A stretch of 64,000 nucleotides of DNA, from assembly GCF_000568255.1 (NCBI RefSeq), contig NZ_KK037166.1:10780572-10844571 (forward strand), read 5' to 3'. The stretch is from Kutzneria sp. 744. Lineage in GTDB: Bacteria > Actinomycetota > Actinomycetes > Mycobacteriales > Pseudonocardiaceae. Numbering within the stretch: the first letter of the stretch is position 1; each line of letters starts with the position of its first letter. The translations under genes were made by a program, and so were the position numbers. The notes beneath the pieces are model-generated. The model saw only the letters and a program-made list of their open reading frames with translations, searched no databases and was not told where the DNA came from. Below, piece by piece: positions 15,975-27,467 of the stretch.

Positions 15975-18909
15975 GCGGCTATTTCCGTCGGTACAGCCGG
16001 TTGGTGCGCCTGCCTCGCGGCAGATCGTTGGTGCGGAACACACCCTACGCCGGGGAAGGTCTGCGTCGGGCGCAGCGCGGCGCAGTGCACGCCGTGTGCG
16101 GGCACTTTGCGACCTCGATGGCGCCGGCACTTGTCGCGATGCCCACGGGCAGCGGCAAAACCGCCGTGATGACCATCCTTGCGTTCGAACTGGAGGCCGC
16201 GCGGGTGCTGGTCGTGGCCCCGTCCAAGGTGCTGCGCGAGCAACTCGCCGACGAATTCCGGTCGCTCAAAGTGATTCGAGACCGCGAAGTGTTCCCGCCC
16301 GACCGACCACTGCCGAAAGTGGCGGTGCTGGAACACAAAGCTGACGCGCAGGTGTGGGCCAGTCTTGGTGATCACGATGTCGTTGTCGGCACGATCAACG
16401 CGGTGTCCCCGGTGCTGGCCGACGTCGCCGCGCCGCCTGCCGGCACGTTCGATCTGATCATCATCGACGAGGGACACCACACCGCGGCACCCAGCTACCG
16501 GGCGCTGCTGGACGCATTCCCGGATGTGCCGGTGGTGCTGTTCACCGCCACGCCGTTCCGGCGGGACCGGCAGCACCTGCCGGCCGAACTTGTCTTCAAC
16601 TATGGGCTCTCCCAGGCATTGGCCGAAGGCGTGCTCGCACCGATCGACTTCGTGCCGATCGACGTCGCGTCCCAGGCCACCCCCGCCCAGCAGGATATCG
16701 CGCTGGTCGAGGCGGCCCGCGGTCTGCTTGCGACAGTCGAACACACCGCGGCCGGTACGTGCGTCATCGCCCGTACCAGCACCATCGCGCACGCCGAGCA
16801 ACTCGTCGAGCGCTATCGCGAGGCCGGCCTGGAGATGGGTTTTATCTCGGCCGGCACGTCGGCATCGGAGGCCAGGGCCGTCCTGGACCGGCTCAGGGCC
16901 GGCGAACTGGCCGGCCTGATCAGTGTCGGCGTCCTCGGTGAGGGCTTCGACTTCCCCCGCTTGAAGATCGGGGTCTACCACCGTCGACACGCCAGCCTCC
17001 CGGCGACGCTCCAGTTCCTGGGCCGGATCGCCCGCGTGTTGCCCGGCGGACCACGGGCCTGCCTGGTCGCGGTCAGAGAGGAGGTCAACGACGAAACCCG
17101 CGAGCTCTACGCCAGCGATGTCGCCTGGGCCGAGTTGGTGCCTGCCCTTGCTGACGCGGCCGTCGCCGCCGAGGGCAGGCGGCGGTCCTACGTGCTGAAC
17201 TTCGACACCACTCTGTCGCAGCCACTGAGCCTGTCCGCGTTGCGCCCCAGCAAGAACGTCCAGGTGTTCCAGCTGCCGGAGGACAGCGCTCTTGACCTGC
17301 GGACACCGGTTGCCGGTATCGCCCGCGGCATCGTGACCGACTGGGGGATCGACGACGAGGGCCGGCTCGCCGTGTTCATCACCCAGCATCTCGACCGTCC
17401 GGATTGGATCGCGTCCGACGCCCTGGACGGCATCCGGCCGGAGCTGCACGTGGTGGTGCTGGACAAGGAAAAGCGCCTCGCGTTTGTCTACGGTACAACC
17501 GACCACACCATCGGCTGCCTTCTCCGCGCACTCGGCGAGGAGCGGCCCCTCCTGGTGAACCCCGCCTGGCTGGACCGAGTCATGGCGGCACGAACGTTGT
17601 ACGGATACCACGCGATCGGCATGCGCAGCACCAGGGGCGCGGGCGGCAGGCTCGCCGGCTACCGGCAGGTCTCGGGCACCGATGTCGGCCGCGCAGTGCT
17701 GCCGTCGGAGGCCCGTTCCTATGGTGCCACCCACGTGAACGCGAGTGTGCCCGGCGACATCGACGAACCGGGCGGCGCACGGCGCAGCTCACTTGGCATC
17801 GCCTACGCCCGTGGCAAGGTCTTCAGCCCGACTCGGCTGGATCTGCTGGCCTTCCGGACCTGGTGCGACGAGCTGGCGGACGTGATGACCGCCAGCTCCA
17901 TCGCGGCGCCGGCCGGCCTGCCCGGCCTCGACCTGCCCAGCCCACGACTGCTCGAGGCGTTCCCCGCACACCCGTACCTGGTCACGGTGGATCCTCTGCT
18001 GCTGGGGCAGGGGATCCGGGTCGGTGACGCCAGGACCGGCGCGTGGTACGAGATCGAACGCCTCGAGCTCCTGGTCGACAGTCATTCGGCGTGGGCGTTG
18101 CAGCTGGTCGGCAACATCGATGGGCAGCCGTGGTGGCACGGGGTCCTCACCACTGACGGTGCCGTGCATTCCAACGACAGCAACATCCTCGTGGATGTCG
18201 GCGCGGGCGAGCCAGTGTCTCCTCTGGCCGGCGTGCTGCAGCGCACCGCGACATCGGTGTTCTTCGCCGATGGCGCCAGCACGATCGGCGGCCAGGTCTA
18301 CCGCCGCCGCGTGGACGGCTATCCGGACCTGCAGCCACAGGTCGTGCGGAGCCTCGGGTTCGACCACGTCGACATCAGGGCGGAGGCCAAGAACCCTCGC
18401 CGCGGCAAGATCACCATCAAGGAGTACATTGTGGCGTGGCTCGCCCGCGATCCCGATGTCGAGTTCGTGATCGACGACGACCGGGCCGGAGAGACCGCCG
18501 ACCTGGTTGTGATCCACCGCCCGGATAGCCGGGGAATACGCCGGATCTGGCTGTACCACTTGAAGTTCTCCTCGAAGCCCAAGCCTGGCCGTCGGCTCGG
18601 CGACCTGTACGAGGTCTTTGGCCAAGCCGGCCGCAGCGCGCGCTGGCTGCACGCCGCGCAGCTGGCCCGGCGGCTGCTGGACCGTCTCCGGACCGGCAGC
18701 AAGGTCGCGCACGGCGATCCCGACCAAGTCCAGCAGCTGCTGGCTGACATGGTCGCTGGCTGCGTGGCCGTCGACTGGGGGATCGCCGTCGTGCAGCCGG
18801 GCCTGGTGGCCGCGGCGGTCAACGCCAAGGCGACAATCAAGGTGATGGTCACCGAGCTGCGCGAGTTGGCGTTGCAGGTGGATGCCGACTTCGTGGTCAT
18901 AGGTCACGA

Positions 18910-18913
<4 letters not shown>
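15971..18913 (+). CDS. DEAD/DEAH-box (SF2) helicase with possible C-terminal nuclease-like domain
   Basis: 980 residues from a GTG overlapping the jetD-like stop. SF2 motifs are in order: Walker A MPTGSGKTAVM (about 57-66), DEAH-type IIIDEGHH (about 163-170), TATPFRRD (about 191), GEGFDFPRLKIG (motif V region) and QFLGRIARVL (motif VI, about 347). A middle region of unknown fold follows. Near residues 830-870, FVIDDDRAGETADLVVI and LYHLKFSS resemble a PD-(D/E)xK core with the second acidic residue replaced (YHLK for ExK). GDLYEVFGQAGRSARW, a motif I associate with defence helicase tails, comes next. Canonical Wadjet operons end at JetD; a coupled helicase as last gene is unusual. Its role could be remodelling or degrading cleaved DNA. 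Confidence 0.75.
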
Positions 18914-20410
<1,497 letters not shown>

Positions 20411-20733
20411 CCCTGGACATCGTCACCCTCGCGAGGGAAGCGGGGCTCAAGCGCAACAAGCTGACGCACAAGCACACCGACCTCAAAGACCTCTTCTATG
20501 CCGAACGCAAGGCCCGCAATGGCATCCCCGACAACGAGATCGCACTGCGGGCGGAGATCACCACCCTCAAGAATACGATCAAGAACCTGCGGGAGGAGCG
20601 CGACGAGTATCGGGTCGCGAGCGAAACGTTCGCCCGAGCCATGAACCTGCTCACCATCGAGAACGCCAACCTCCACAAAGAGATCGACAAGACACAGTCC
20701 TCCACCGTCAGGCCGCTCCCATCCCGACACTGA
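20411..20733 (+). pseudogene. Truncated TnpC/DUF6262-like coiled-coil gene
   Basis: The frame reads DIVTLAREAGLKRNKLTH, then a coiled coil (NLREERDEYRVASETFARAM), and ends at TGA 20731-20733. It closely matches the last ~106 residues of the intact 134-residue protein at 61095-61499. The first ~25 residues and start codon are missing where the IS right end abuts. The frame runs into the IS without a stop, but no start is evident. It marks the former end of a second Tn554-like element, or a duplication of the one at 55.6-61.5 kb. Confidence 0.85.
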
Positions 20734-20804
20734 TCCTTTTCGTGTGCCCAGCAGACATGTTCCCCCGACTGGAGCACGGCGTTCTCGGTAGTCTGGGTGG
20801 CGGG

Positions 20805-20973
20805 CTATGGGTCGGCGATGAGGCTGCCCATGGCGCCGCGTTCGGCGTCGGCGAGCCGGTGGGTGGTGATCGTGTAGGTGCCGGGCTGGGTGAGGGTCAG
20901 TTCGGCGAAGCCGCCCTCGGCGGGTTGCAGGTCAAGTTCCTGGGCGCTTGGTGTGCCGGATAACCGGAGTGGG
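20805..20973 (-). pseudogene. C-terminal fragment of a cupredoxin/copper nitrite reductase-like protein
   Basis: The minus strand reads LSGTPSAQELDLQPAEGG, then FAELTLTQPGTYTITTHRL and ADAERGAMGSLIADP, ending at a stop. The pattern 'x-x-GGFAE-x-T-hydrophobic-PGTY-x-H...D-x-x-RGA-x-G' resembles the last beta-strands of NirK/AniA-type multicopper proteins, including the histidine in THRLADAERGA. Upstream the similarity stops, so only ~55 residues remain. It would have suited the neighbouring nitrate-respiration genes. A different periplasmic cupredoxin is possible. Confidence 0.4.
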
Positions 20974-21172
20974 TCGTGTCGGGCGAGAGGTCGGATCCGG
21001 CACGTCTGCCAGGTCACGCCGCATCGCTGGCTCCCGTCGCTCTGTGGTTCGCGCACTCTCACCTGAGCATGTTTTTACAAGTGTATTCAAGTAAACTCGG
21101 ATTGGGGGAGGCGGCCGCTGGCGGGTTGTCGACGGCCGCGGTTCCCCGGCACACCGAAACGTGGAGCAGGCC

Positions 21173-21547
21173 ATGGACACGCACATCACCTACCGCAGGG
21201 TTTACGACGAGCCGTCGCCGTCGGACGGGACGCGGGTGCTGGTCGACCGCGTCTGGCCCCGAGGGATGCGCAAGGAGAACGCGCACCTGGACGAGTGGCT
21301 GCGCGAGATCGCCCCCTCCACCGAACTGCGTCAGTGGTACGGACACGTGCCCGACCGGTTCGCCGAGTTCAGCCGCCGGTACCTGGCCGAACTGAACGAG
21401 CCGGCACGGCAGGAGGCCGCTCGCCACCTTCGCCATCTCGCCCATGGGCACGACCTGACCCTGCTCACCGCTACTCGCGATGTCGACCACAGCCAGGCGG
21501 CCGTCCTCGCACGGTGGCTGAGCGGAGATGCGAAGTCGTCGACGTGA
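21173..21547 (+). CDS. DUF488 family protein (YeaO-like)
   Basis: 124 residues. It has the family signature RVLVDRVWPRGMRKENAHLD near the N-terminus, WLREIAPSTELRQWYGH, FAEFSRRYLAEL and a closing LLTATRDVDHSQAAVLARWL. The function is unknown; the family often neighbours stress and nitrogen-oxide genes. ATG 21173 was preferred; a GTG four codons upstream is possible. It is followed closely by the transporter gene. A different DUF488 branch protein lies at 45238-45780. Confidence 0.85.
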   Translation: MDTHITYRRVYDEPSPSDGTRVLVDRVWPRGMRKENAHLDEWLREIAPSTELRQWYGHVPDRFAEFSRRYLAELNEPARQEAARHLRHLAHGHDLTLLTATRDVDHSQAAVLARWLSGDAKSST

Positions 21548-21557
21548 CGCCGTCGAG

Positions 21558-22680
21558 ATGACCGCACGGGCACCGGAGCCGTTGCCACAGCGGGAGGTCA
21601 GGCGGTCGCGATGGTCCGCGGTCCTGCGTGACCTCAACCCGGGCGTGTTCGCGTTCGTCATGGCCACCGGCATCGTGTCCACCGCGCTGCGCAACGACAA
21701 CCTGCTGGCCGCGTCCGACATCCTGTTGCTGATCGGCGTGGCCGGATACATCGCGCTGATCGCCACCTTCGGGTGGCGCTTGCTGTCCTGGCGGCGGCGC
21801 TTGCTGGCCGATCTGGTCAGCCCACGCGGGTTCGCATTCCTCACCTTCGTCGCCGCGTCGAACGTGCTGGCCAGCCGGCTGGCCGCCGACGGGCAGCGAT
21901 GGCCTGCGGCCGTTCTGCTGGCGATCGGCGTGCTGAGCTGGCTGGTGCTGGGCTACGGCGTGCCGCTGGGGCTGATCGCCGATCCGCGCCGGCACCCGAC
22001 CTTGAGCCAGGTCAACGGCACCTGGTTCATCTGGGTGGTCGGCACCGAGTCCATCGCCGTCGCCGCCGCATCGCTTCCGCCGTTCGGCCCGGTCGCCGCG
22101 GTAGTGGTGTTCGCGTCGGTGTGCTGGGCGATCGGGCTGATGCTGTACCTGCTGCTGGCCGCGCTCGGCCTGGCTCGCCTGCTGACCCAGCCGGTGCGAT
22201 CGGCGGAGCTGATTCCGCCGTACTGGGTGTTCATGGGTGCCGCGGCGATCACGGTGCTGGCCGGCGCGCGGCTGCTCGGCCTGCCCGATGTCGCCCGACT
22301 GCTGCCGCACGACGTCATCGCGGGCGTGTCCATGGTGTTGTGGTCGTTCTGCACCTGGCTGATCCCGCTGCTGCTGGCCCTGGGCGTGTGGCGGCATCTG
22401 GTGCGCCGGGTGTCGCTGCGCTACGAAAGCGGCCTGTGGAGCATGGTCTTCCCGCACGGCATGTACGGCGTGGCCAGCGACCAACTGGGGTCACGCCACC
22501 GACACGCGATGGCTGAGCGCACTGGGCGGCGGCGAGGCGTGGGTGGCGTTCGCCGTGTGGGTTGTCGTGTTCGTGGCCATGCTGGCCGCGGGCGTCGCCG
22601 CGTCATCGGGTGCTCGACCGGCGCGCTATGGCGACGCGGACCAGGCTCCCGAGCCGGGTGGGTCGGCGACGGCGAGGTGA
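21558..22680 (+). pseudogene. TDT-family (tellurite-resistance/C4-dicarboxylate) transporter, frameshifted near its 3' end
   Basis: The frame gives a ~310-residue multi-helix membrane protein starting MTARAPEPLPQR. It has LNPGVFAFVMATGIVST, WFIWVVGTESIAVAAA and FPHGMYGVAS, all typical of TehA/SLAC-like TDT carriers. After GVASDQLG the frame becomes arginine-rich. A shift of one base at about 22489 restores ATDTRWLSALGGGEAWVAFAVW and a last membrane helix, ending at TGA 22678-22680. So one inserted base in CTGGGGTCAC separates the final ~65 residues. This could be a sequencing error or a recent mutation. TDT carriers export or import small anions such as sulfite or dicarboxylates; the substrate here is unknown. 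Confidence 0.75.
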
Positions 22681-22793
22681 GCACGGCGGAACGGGACGCC
22701 GATGTCGGCGAGTGATGCACCCGCACCGACGCCCCGACATAAGAGCGGGTGATCGGTGCCGGCCGTGGTCTCCGTCCGGCATTCGATCCGTGG

Positions 22794-24032
22794 TTATGGC
22801 GCCGGCGCCAGGTCGGCCAGCGGGACGGTGGGGTCGGCGAGTCGGGTGGTGTCGACCGGGGTTCGGGCACGGATCAGGGCTTGGATGGTGTCGGTGACGT
22901 CCCAGATGTTGACGTTCATGCCGGCCAGCACACGCCGTTCGCGGAGCCAGAACGCGATGAACTCGCGCCTCTGCAGATCACCGCGGACCACGACCTGGTC
23001 GTAGCCGTCGGTTTCGGTGTAGCCGGTGTATTCCATGCCCAGGTCGTACTGGTCGGTGTAGAAATACGGCAGGGCGTCGAACCGGGCGTCCTGGCCGAGC
23101 ATGGCCACGGCGGCGGTGGCGGGCTGGTTAAGGGCGTTGGCCCAGTGCTCGACCCGGATGTGTCGACCGAGCAGCGGGTGATAGGCGCGAGCCACATCGC
23201 CGGCCGCGAAGATGTCGGGGTCAGAGGTGCGCAGCGACGCGTCCACGACGATCCCGTCGGTGACCTCCAGTCCCGCGTCGGCGGCGAGTTGGGTGTTGGG
23301 GGTCGCGCCCACGCCGACGAGCACGGCGTCGGCCTCGACGGCTGTGCCATCGGCCAAGCGCAGCCCAGTCACCGCGCCGCCCGCGCTGGTGATCTCCTCG
23401 ACGCCCACGCCCAAGCGCAGGTCGACGTCGTGGCCACGGTGCAGGTCGGCGAACATCGGCGCGATCTGCGGGCCGAGGACGCGCAGCAGCGGCAGGGACG
23501 CGACCTCGACGACCGTGACGGCGACGTCGGCGGCGCGGGCGGCGGAGGCCACCTCCAGTCCGATCCACCCGGCGCCGATGATCGCGATCCGGGACACCGT
23601 GCGCAGCACCTCGCGCAGCCGGTCGCAGTCCTCGACGTGCCGCAGGTAGTGCACCTGTTCGGCGTTGGCACCCGGTAGCGGCAGGCGGCGCGGGGAGGCG
23701 CCGGTGGCGATCAGCAGCTTGTCGTAGCGCACTCGTTCGCCGCCGTCGAGGACGACCTCATGCCGGTCGCGGTCGATGGCGTGGACGGTGGTGCCCAGCC
23801 GCAGGTCGACATCGTGGCCTGCATACCAGCCCGGCTGGTGGACGAAGATCGTGTTCCGCTCGACCTTGCCCTGCAGGTAGTCCTTGGACAGTGGCGGTCG
23901 CTCGTAGGGTCGCGACGTTTCGTCACCGATGAGGGTGATGCGCCCGTCGATTTCCTGGTCGCGCAGGGCCTCGGCGGCTTTGGCGCCGGCCAGGCCAGCC
24001 CCGATGATCACGAATGCCTGTTGTGCCGACAT
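22794..24032 (-). CDS. FAD-dependent ferredoxin-reductase-like oxidoreductase
   Basis: 412 residues, starting MSAQQAFVIIGAGLAGAKAA. Two Rossmann dinucleotide sites are visible: FAD at GAGLAGAKAA and NAD(P) at IIGAGWIGLEVASAA (about residue 150). The motif SDPDIFAAGDVA (about 280) and the C-terminal MEYTGYTE reductase domain place it with ferredoxin/rubredoxin reductases (CamA/RhlE type). It would pass electrons from NAD(P)H to a small iron-sulfur protein; a 7Fe ferredoxin lies at 54.7 kb. It ends the minus-strand block that runs from the BTAD regulator downward. The start overlaps no gene; an upstream in-frame GTG overlapping the transaldolase stop is an alternative. Confidence 0.85.
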   Translation of the reverse strand: MSAQQAFVIIGAGLAGAKAAEALRDQEIDGRITLIGDETSRPYERPPLSKDYLQGKVERNTIFVHQPGWYAGHDVDLRLGTTVHAIDRDRHEVVLDGGERVRYDKLLIATGASPRRLPLPGANAEQVHYLRHVEDCDRLREVLRTVSRIAIIGAGWIGLEVASAARAADVAVTVVEVASLPLLRVLGPQIAPMFADLHRGHDVDLRLGVGVEEITSAGGAVTGLRLADGTAVEADAVLVGVGATPNTQLAADAGLEVTDGIVVDASLRTSDPDIFAAGDVARAYHPLLGRHIRVEHWANALNQPATAAVAMLGQDARFDALPYFYTDQYDLGMEYTGYTETDGYDQVVVRGDLQRREFIAFWLRERRVLAGMNVNIWDVTDTIQALIRARTPVDTTRLADPTVPLADLAPAP

Positions 24033-24037
24033 GGTTG

Positions 24038-25153
24038 TCACGCTCCCGGCGTGGTGGTGAGGGTCTGCGCGAGTTGCGTGCTCAACTGGTCCCAGCTGGC
24101 GTCGAATTTCGCCACGCCCTCGTCTTCCAGCACCTGCACGACGTCCTCGTAGTCGATGCCGAGATCGGCCAGGTCGTCGAGTACCTGCTGGGACTGGTCG
24201 TAGGTTCCGTGGATGCTGTCGGGCGGCACGTGACCGTGGTCGGCGACGGCGTGCAGGGTGTTCTCGGGCATGGTGTTGACCACGCCGGGCGCGACCAGGT
24301 CGGCGACGTAGCGGGTGTCTTGGTAGGAGGGGTCCTTCACGCCGGTGGATGCCCATAGTGGACGTTGCGGTCGGGCGCCAGCCCGGTTCAGTGTGTCCCA
24401 TCGGTCGGTGGCGAACGCCTTTTCGTAGCGGTGGTAGGCCAGGCGGGCGTTGGCGATGGCGGCCTTGCCGCGTAGAGCTGCGGCCCGTTCTGTGCCGAGT
24501 TTGTCCAGCCGCTGGTCGACTTCGGTGTCCACACGGGACACGAAGAAGGAGGCGACCGAGGCGATCGTCGCGAGGTCATGTCCGTTGGCCTGGGCGCGTT
24601 CCAGGCCGGTGAGGAAGGCGTCGATCACGTCGGTGTAGCGGTCCAGGGCGAAGATGAGCGTGACGTTGATGCTGATGCCCTCGGCCAGGCACGCGGAGAT
24701 GGCGGGCAGTCCCTGTTTCGCGGCGGGGATCTTGACGAACAGGTTGGGCCGGTCGACCAGCCACCACAGCGCCTTGGCTTCGGCGATGGTGCGGTCGGTG
24801 TCGTGTGCGATGCGCGGATCGACCTCGATGGACACCCGGCCGTCCACGCCGTCGGTGGCGTCGAAGGCCGGCCGCAACACGTCGCAGGCGCAGCGCACGT
24901 CGTAGGTGGTCAACTCGCGCAGTGCGGTGTCGACGTCGAGCCGGCGCTGGGCCAACTGCTGGAGTTGGTCGGTGTAGGTGTCGCTGCCGGTGATGGCCTT
25001 GGCGAAGATGGTCGGGTTGGTGGTGACGCCGACGACGTGCCGGTCGTGCACCAGCCGTGCGAGGCTGCCGCTGGTCAGTCGTTCGCGGCTCAGGTCGTCC
25101 AGCCAGATCGAGACGCCGGCGTCGGTGAGCGTGGTCAGTGGGTCGGTCACCAC
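24038..25153 (-). CDS. tal: Transaldolase
   Basis: 371 residues. Family landmarks are [13 protein letters not shown] near residue 45, [12 protein letters not shown] (about 135), [27 protein letters not shown], and the catalytic lysine in [12 protein letters not shown] (about 275). It transfers a dihydroxyacetone unit between sugar phosphates in the non-oxidative pentose phosphate pathway. Full length for the actinobacterial type. It is five bases from the oxidoreductase downstream and 40 bases from the acyltransferase upstream, in one minus-strand run with pyruvate dehydrogenase-type genes and GAPDH. This suggests a secondary, condition-specific copy. Confidence 0.95.
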   Translation of the reverse strand: MVTDPLTTLTDAGVSIWLDDLSRERLTSGSLARLVHDRHVVGVTTNPTIFAKAITGSDTYTDQLQQLAQRRLDVDTALRELTTYDVRCACDVLRPAFDATDGVDGRVSIEVDPRIAHDTDRTIAEAKALWWLVDRPNLFVKIPAAKQGLPAISACLAEGISINVTLIFALDRYTDVIDAFLTGLERAQANGHDLATIASVASFFVSRVDTEVDQRLDKLGTERAAALRGKAAIANARLAYHRYEKAFATDRWDTLNRAGARPQRPLWASTGVKDPSYQDTRYVADLVAPGVVNTMPENTLHAVADHGHVPPDSIHGTYDQSQQVLDDLADLGIDYEDVVQVLEDEGVAKFDASWDQLSTQLAQTLTTTPGA

Positions 25154-25193
25154 GACCTCCTTCCGATGTGTCGCCCGGTTCGGCGGGTGCGGT

Positions 25194-26464
25194 TCACAGC
25201 ACGATCCGGACGGGGTGTTCGAGCAGTGCGGTGAGATCGGCGAGGAACCGGGCGGCGGTGGCGCCGTCCAGGACGCGGTGGTCGATGGACAGGGTCAGGG
25301 TCATCGTGGTGCCGGCGACGAGTTGGCCGTCGCGGACGATGGGCCCCGGGTTGGCGGCGCCGACTGCGAGGATGGCCGCCTCGGGTGGGTTGATCACGGC
25401 GGTGAACTGGTCGATGCCGTACATGCCGAGGTTGCTGATGGTGAACGTGCCGCCGGTGATCTCGTTCAGCGACAGCCGACCAGCGCGGGCCCGTTCGGCG
25501 AGGTCGTGGGCTTCGCGGCTGATCTGCGACAGCGTCTTGGCATCGGCGTTGTGGATGACGGGCACGATCAGGCCGTCGTCCAGGGCGACGGCCACGCCGA
25601 TGTGGATTCGGTGGTGGCGCAGCAGTCGGGTGTCCGCCCAGGAGGAGTTGACCGCGGGGTGCGTGGTGAGCGCCTGCGCGCAGGCTTTGATGAGCAGGTC
25701 GGTGAGGCTGACTCGGGTTCCGGTGTCCGTCAGGTCGGTGTTGGCCTGGGTGCGGAATGCCATCAGGGCGTCGGCGTCCACGGTGCGGGTGAGGTAGAAG
25801 TGCGGGGCTTGTTGGGCGCTCTGGGCGAGGCGTTGCGCGGTGAGTCGCCGCACGCGGGTCAGCGGAACTTCCTCGTCGTCCGGACCTGCGGCGGGTGGGG
25901 TGCCGGGCTGGGCGGCGCGGTGGGGGGCGGCTGCTGCGGTGCGGCAGGCTGGGGGTGGGCTTGGCGCCCTTGGCGTGTGATGGCTTCCTCGATGTCGGCG
26001 CGCACGATGCGCCCGCCGGGGCCGCTGCCGGGGAGGGCGGCGAGGTCCACGTCGTGCTCGCGGGCGAGCCGGCGGGCCAGGGGGGATGCCCGTAGGCTCG
26101 GGGCCGCCGGTTCGGGCGGCCGCACCGCTACGGGCGGGGAGACCGGCGGCGATGGCCGTTCGTCCGTATCCACGGTGCCCGCAGGCTCGGCTGTGTCCAC
26201 AGTGGCCACTGGTTCGGGTGGTGTGTCGGTGGTGGAGCCGATGACGGCGATGGGGGTGCCGATGGGGACGGTGACGCCTTCGTCGATCAGGATTCGGGTG
26301 AGGGTGCCCTCGTCGTACGCCTCCAGTTCCATGGTGGCCTTGTCGGTTTCGATCTCGGCGAGCACGTCACCTCGCCGCACCGGGTCGCCTTCGTGCTTGC
26401 GCCACTGGGCCAGCACGCCTTGTTCCATGGTGTCGGACAGGCGGGGCATGAGCACGTCGGGCAT
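25194..26464 (-). pseudogene. pdhC: 2-oxo-acid dehydrogenase E2 acyltransferase, split by a frameshift
   Basis: The first part (25859-26464) has a lipoyl domain with the modifiable lysine in IETDKATMEL, a long Pro/Thr linker, a peripheral-subunit-binding domain (ASPLARRLAREHDVDLAALPG) and a second Pro-rich linker ending at TGA. The second part (25194-about 25870), in another frame, is the catalytic domain: EEVPLTRVRRLTAQRL..., NLGMYGIDQFTAVINPP and the active-site SIDHRVLDG. The shift falls in the Pro-rich linker (about 25866-25960), where the DNA has runs such as GGGGGG. Joined, the protein has normal E2 order and length. It may be a sequencing error, a broken gene or, less likely, two polypeptides. 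It sits between E1-beta and transaldolase. Confidence 0.85.
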
Positions 26465-26474
26465 GGCGGTCCTC

Positions 26475-27467
26475 CTATCCGGCGAAGCGGGTGGCGTCGA
26501 GGGTGTCTCGGATGACCCGGGTCAGCGCGGCGGCGTCGGGCAGGGCGGCCAGTTCCAGCGGTTTGGCGTAGGGCAGCGGGACTTCGGCGGCCGCCACCCG
26601 GCGCACCGGCGCGTCCAGGTAGTCAAAGGCGCCTTCACCGATGGTGGCGGCGATCTCGGCGCCGATGCCGTAGGACAGCCAGTCGTCCTCCAGCACCACG
26701 ACCCGGCTGGTCTTACGGACCGAGGCGCATACCGTGTCCCGGTCCAGTGGGCGCAGGCTGCGCAGGTCGACGACCTCGACCGAGATCCCCTCGTCCTCCA
26801 GTCGGCGGGCCACATCCAGGGCGACCACGGCGGCGCGGGAGTAGGCGACGACGGTGATGTCCTGGCCCGGCTTGAGCACCGAGGCGGTGCCGATGTCCAG
26901 GGTGTGGTCACCGTCGGGAACCTCGCCCTTGGTGTTGTACAGCGCGAGGTTCTCCAGCAGGATGACCGGGTCGTCGTCGCGGATCGCGGTGGTCAGCATG
27001 CCCTTGGCGTCGGCGGGGGTGGCCGGGGCGAGGACCTTCAGGCCAGGGACGTGGGCGTACCAGACTTCGAGGTTCTGCGAGTGGGTGGCGGCCAACTGCT
27101 GTCCGCCGCCGCCGGGAGTGCGGATCACCAGTGGGACCCGGACCTGGCCGCCGAACATCGAGTGCATCTTCGCGGCGTGGTTGACGATCTGGTCGATGGC
27201 CAGCAGGCTGAAGTTGATCGTCATGATCTCCACGACCGGGCGCAGACCCAGCATGGCCGCGCCGATCGCGGCGCCGACGAAGCCTTCCTCGCAGATCGGG
27301 GTGTCCCGGACGCGGCGTGGCCCGAATTCGGCGAGCAGCCCGGCGGTGATCTTGTAGGGGCCTTCGAAGACGCCGATCTCCTCGCCGATGAGCAGCACGT
27401 CCTCGTCGCGCAGCAACTCCGCGCGCAGCGTGTCGTGCAGCGCCTGCCGGTAGCTGATCACCGTCAT
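26475..27467 (-). CDS. pdhB: Pyruvate/2-oxo-acid dehydrogenase E1 component, beta subunit
   Basis: 330 residues. Typical E1-beta sequence: LIGEEIGVFEGPYKIT, FGPRRVRDTPICEEGFVGAAIGAA (split here), MHSMFGGQVRVPLVIRTPGGGG, HSQNLEVWYAHVPGLKV and a transketolase C-terminal domain ending PYAKPLELAALPD. With the alpha subunit it forms the thiamine-diphosphate E1 that decarboxylates a 2-oxo acid and acylates the E2 lipoyl group. It overlaps pdhA by ATGA and is ten bases from the E2 gene. The acetoin or branched-chain type cannot be fully excluded; context with GAPDH favours pyruvate. Confidence 0.92.
   Translation of the reverse strand: MTVISYRQALHDTLRAELLRDEDVLLIGEEIGVFEGPYKITAGLLAEFGPRRVRDTPICEEGFVGAAIGAAMLGLRPVVEIMTINFSLLAIDQIVNHAAKMHSMFGGQVRVPLVIRTPGGGGQQLAATHSQNLEVWYAHVPGLKVLAPATPADAKGMLTTAIRDDDPVILLENLALYNTKGEVPDGDHTLDIGTASVLKPGQDITVVAYSRAAVVALDVARRLEDEGISVEVVDLRSLRPLDRDTVCASVRKTSRVVVLEDDWLSYGIGAEIAATIGEGAFDYLDAPVRRVAAAEVPLPYAKPLELAALPDAAALTRVIRDTLDATRFAG

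Noticed and set aside
15779..17734. A 651-codon open frame antisense to the jetD-like and helicase genes
   Set aside because: It is the mirror of strongly coding DNA with G/C third positions; the product is D/R/G/H-rich with no domain.
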